Shown: positions 4,109-5,100 of the stretch, piece by piece | Position numbering within the stretch: the first letter of the stretch is position 1 | Layout: each line of letters starts with the position of its first letter | DNA from: Acidobacteriota bacterium | Lineage (GTDB): Bacteria > Acidobacteriota > Vicinamibacteria > Vicinamibacterales > 2-12-FULL-66-21 | Direction of reading: 5' to 3' | Assembly (NCBI GenBank): GCA_020200195.1 | Contig: JAIVJE010000449.1 | Span: 1-5,100, forward strand | Length of the DNA stretch: 5,100 bases | Notes under the pieces: model-generated | Told to the model about the DNA's origin: nothing | Database searches by the model: none | The model's input: the letters and a program-made list of their open reading frames with translations, nothing else | Position numbers and translations under genes: made by a program

Positions 4109-5100
4109 CTAGCGCCACGGCATGAGTCTCTCGATCCACTGGACCCGGGTCAGGTCGTTGTAGATGACGGTGACCATCAGCATCAGCAAGAGGACGAAGC
4201 CCGCGAGGAGCATCTTCTCTTTGACCTTCATGCTGAAGTCACGCCGAGACAACCCTTCGAGCGCGAGGATAGCGATGTGGCCCCCGTCGAGCACGGGAAT
4301 CGGCATCAGATTCAGCAGCCCGAGGTTCAGGCTGATCATGGCCATGAGCCCGAACAATGGGATCCACCCGGCTTCCGCGGCCGTGCCCGAGAGGTCGGCG
4401 ATGGCCACCGGGCCCATCAACTGCTTCACCGAGGTGTCACGCGTCAACAGCCCGCTAAGCGTCTTCACGATCAGCTTCGACCATTCCCAGTTGCGCTGGA
4501 CGCTCAGCGAGATGGCCTCGAGGACACCCGGTTCGACCATCCGCGTCTCGTAGGGCGCAATCTGCGCGCCGATCATCACGACCTGGCCGATCTTCCGGGG
4601 AGTGACCGTCACCTGCCGGGGCTCTCCACCGCGAACGACGTCCAGTGTCAGCGGACGATCGGCATGCGACTTGATCAGCTCGATCACGCGCTCACGCGAC
4701 ACGCTCGGCTCGCCGTTCGCCGCCATGATGACGTCGCGCGGCTGCAGGCCCCCTTGATGCGCGGGCTCACCCGGGTTGATCGCCTGGATTTCGGGGTGCA
4801 TCACGGGAAAGACGCCGATGTCGGCCATCTCGAACTTGCCAACGGCGGCAGGCACCAGACTCTGCTCGATCGCCCGGCCGTCGTGCTCGATCGTCAACGT
4901 CACGTGGCGATTGGCCTTGGGCAGCAGCTCGACCGAGAAACGCTCCCAGGTCGGTACTGGCACGCCGTCGATCCGCACGATACGGTCGCCGGGACGGATC
5001 CCGGCGCGGGCCGCCACCGAATTCTCCGTCACCGACCCGATCACCACAGCGTCCTGATCGAACGCCGGCACCTGGGCGCCCTGATAGAGGACGACCGCCA
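4109..5100 (-). CDS. rseP: RIP site-2 metalloprotease RseP, N-terminus beyond the window
   Basis: The 329 visible residues cover the region after the first membrane part. There are two PDZ domains (about 18-78, VVIGSVTENSVAARAGIRPGDRI; and about 100-168, GEPAHQGGLQPRDVI). A long linker follows with the GPVAIADLSG segment typical of the family. Next is the membrane helix with NLMPIPVLDGGHI (263-275), whose LDG aspartate (about 271) binds the catalytic zinc, and a last helix about 297-314. The HExxH helix is outside the window. RseP cuts anti-sigma factors and remnant signal peptides within the inner membrane, releasing the envelope-stress sigma factor in proteobacteria; the local substrate is unknown. 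The frame is open past 5071 to the window edge, so the GTG at 5071 is not the start. The gene ends at TAG 4109-4111. It is a core gene and marks the chromosome backbone. Confidence 0.96.
   Translation of the reverse strand, partial: AVVLYQGAQVPAFDQDAVVIGSVTENSVAARAGIRPGDRIVRIDGVPVPTWERFSVELLPKANRHVTLTIEHDGRAIEQSLVPAAVGKFEMADIGVFPVMHPEIQAINPGEPAHQGGLQPRDVIMAANGEPSVSRERVIELIKSHADRPLTLDVVRGGEPRQVTVTPRKIGQVVMIGAQIAPYETRMVEPGVLEAISLSVQRNWEWSKLIVKTLSGLLTRDTSVKQLMGPVAIADLSGTAAEAGWIPLFGLMAMISLNLGLLNLMPIPVLDGGHIAILALEGLSRRDFSMKVKEKMLLAGFVLLLMLMVTVIYNDLTRVQWIERLMPWR

Noticed and set aside
3664..4118. 11-bp direct repeat CCTAGCGCCAC at 3664-3674 and 4108-4118, flanking the DUF1028-like gene
   Set aside because: A few 11-base matches are expected by chance in 5 kb. 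Both copies include unrelated stop codons, so I do not read it as a target duplication.
4164..5057. Plus-strand frames opposite rseP
   Set aside because: They are antisense to the well-supported rseP frame, with no RBS or domain signs.
1..5100. CRISPR array, rRNA or complete tRNA
   Set aside because: No regularly spaced repeats, no rRNA-like stretches, and the only tRNA sequence is the 3' fragment without a 5' half.

Overview
This is a GC-rich stretch of bacterial chromosome with accessory DNA on its left and a core gene on its right. Base composition and overall gene style resemble an Acidobacteriota-like or other high-GC soil or sediment bacterium, but nothing in the window fixes the taxon, so this is a weak inference.

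Left end (1 to about 1343): most of an IS256/mutator-type insertion sequence. Its transposase reads leftward on the minus strand, starts at 1233 and runs off the window still open. All three DDE residues are visible. The 75 nt before its start can fold into a three-stem structure that covers the ribosome binding site. The right tip of the IS lies against a secreted-type parallel beta-helix gene (plus strand, to 2021), whose 5' part is missing. The insertion therefore appears to have cut this gene.

Middle (2022 to 2866): one small two-helix membrane protein with a good ribosome binding site (2147-2365), two diverged copies of a ~35-bp repeat, several small hairpins, and an isolated tRNA-Ser-like 3' end (acceptor strand, T arm and CCA) on the minus strand. 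No tRNA 5' half is present, which is how an attachment-site scar of an integrated element looks.

Centre right (2838 to 3668): a tight two-gene module. A 22-bp near-palindrome with an overlapping -10-like box sits directly before a small, very basic protein of 86 aa. This is followed with zero spacing by a 179-aa nucleotidyltransferase-fold protein with the GG...DxD signature of the MNT/AbiEii-type toxins. The layout fits a toxin-antitoxin or phage-defence pair with an unfamiliar partner, and it is the best candidate for something undescribed here.

Right end (3645 to 5100): a leftward pair. The C-terminal ~329 residues of the site-2 protease RseP are followed by a signal-peptide protein that begins as a DUF1028 (Ntn-hydrolase-like) protein, departs from the family after about 40 domain residues, and overlaps the 3' end of the nucleotidyltransferase tail to tail. 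A plausible overall reading is that foreign DNA, bounded roughly by the tRNA scar and the DUF1028 break point, was inserted next to the core gene rseP and carried the toxin-like pair with it.
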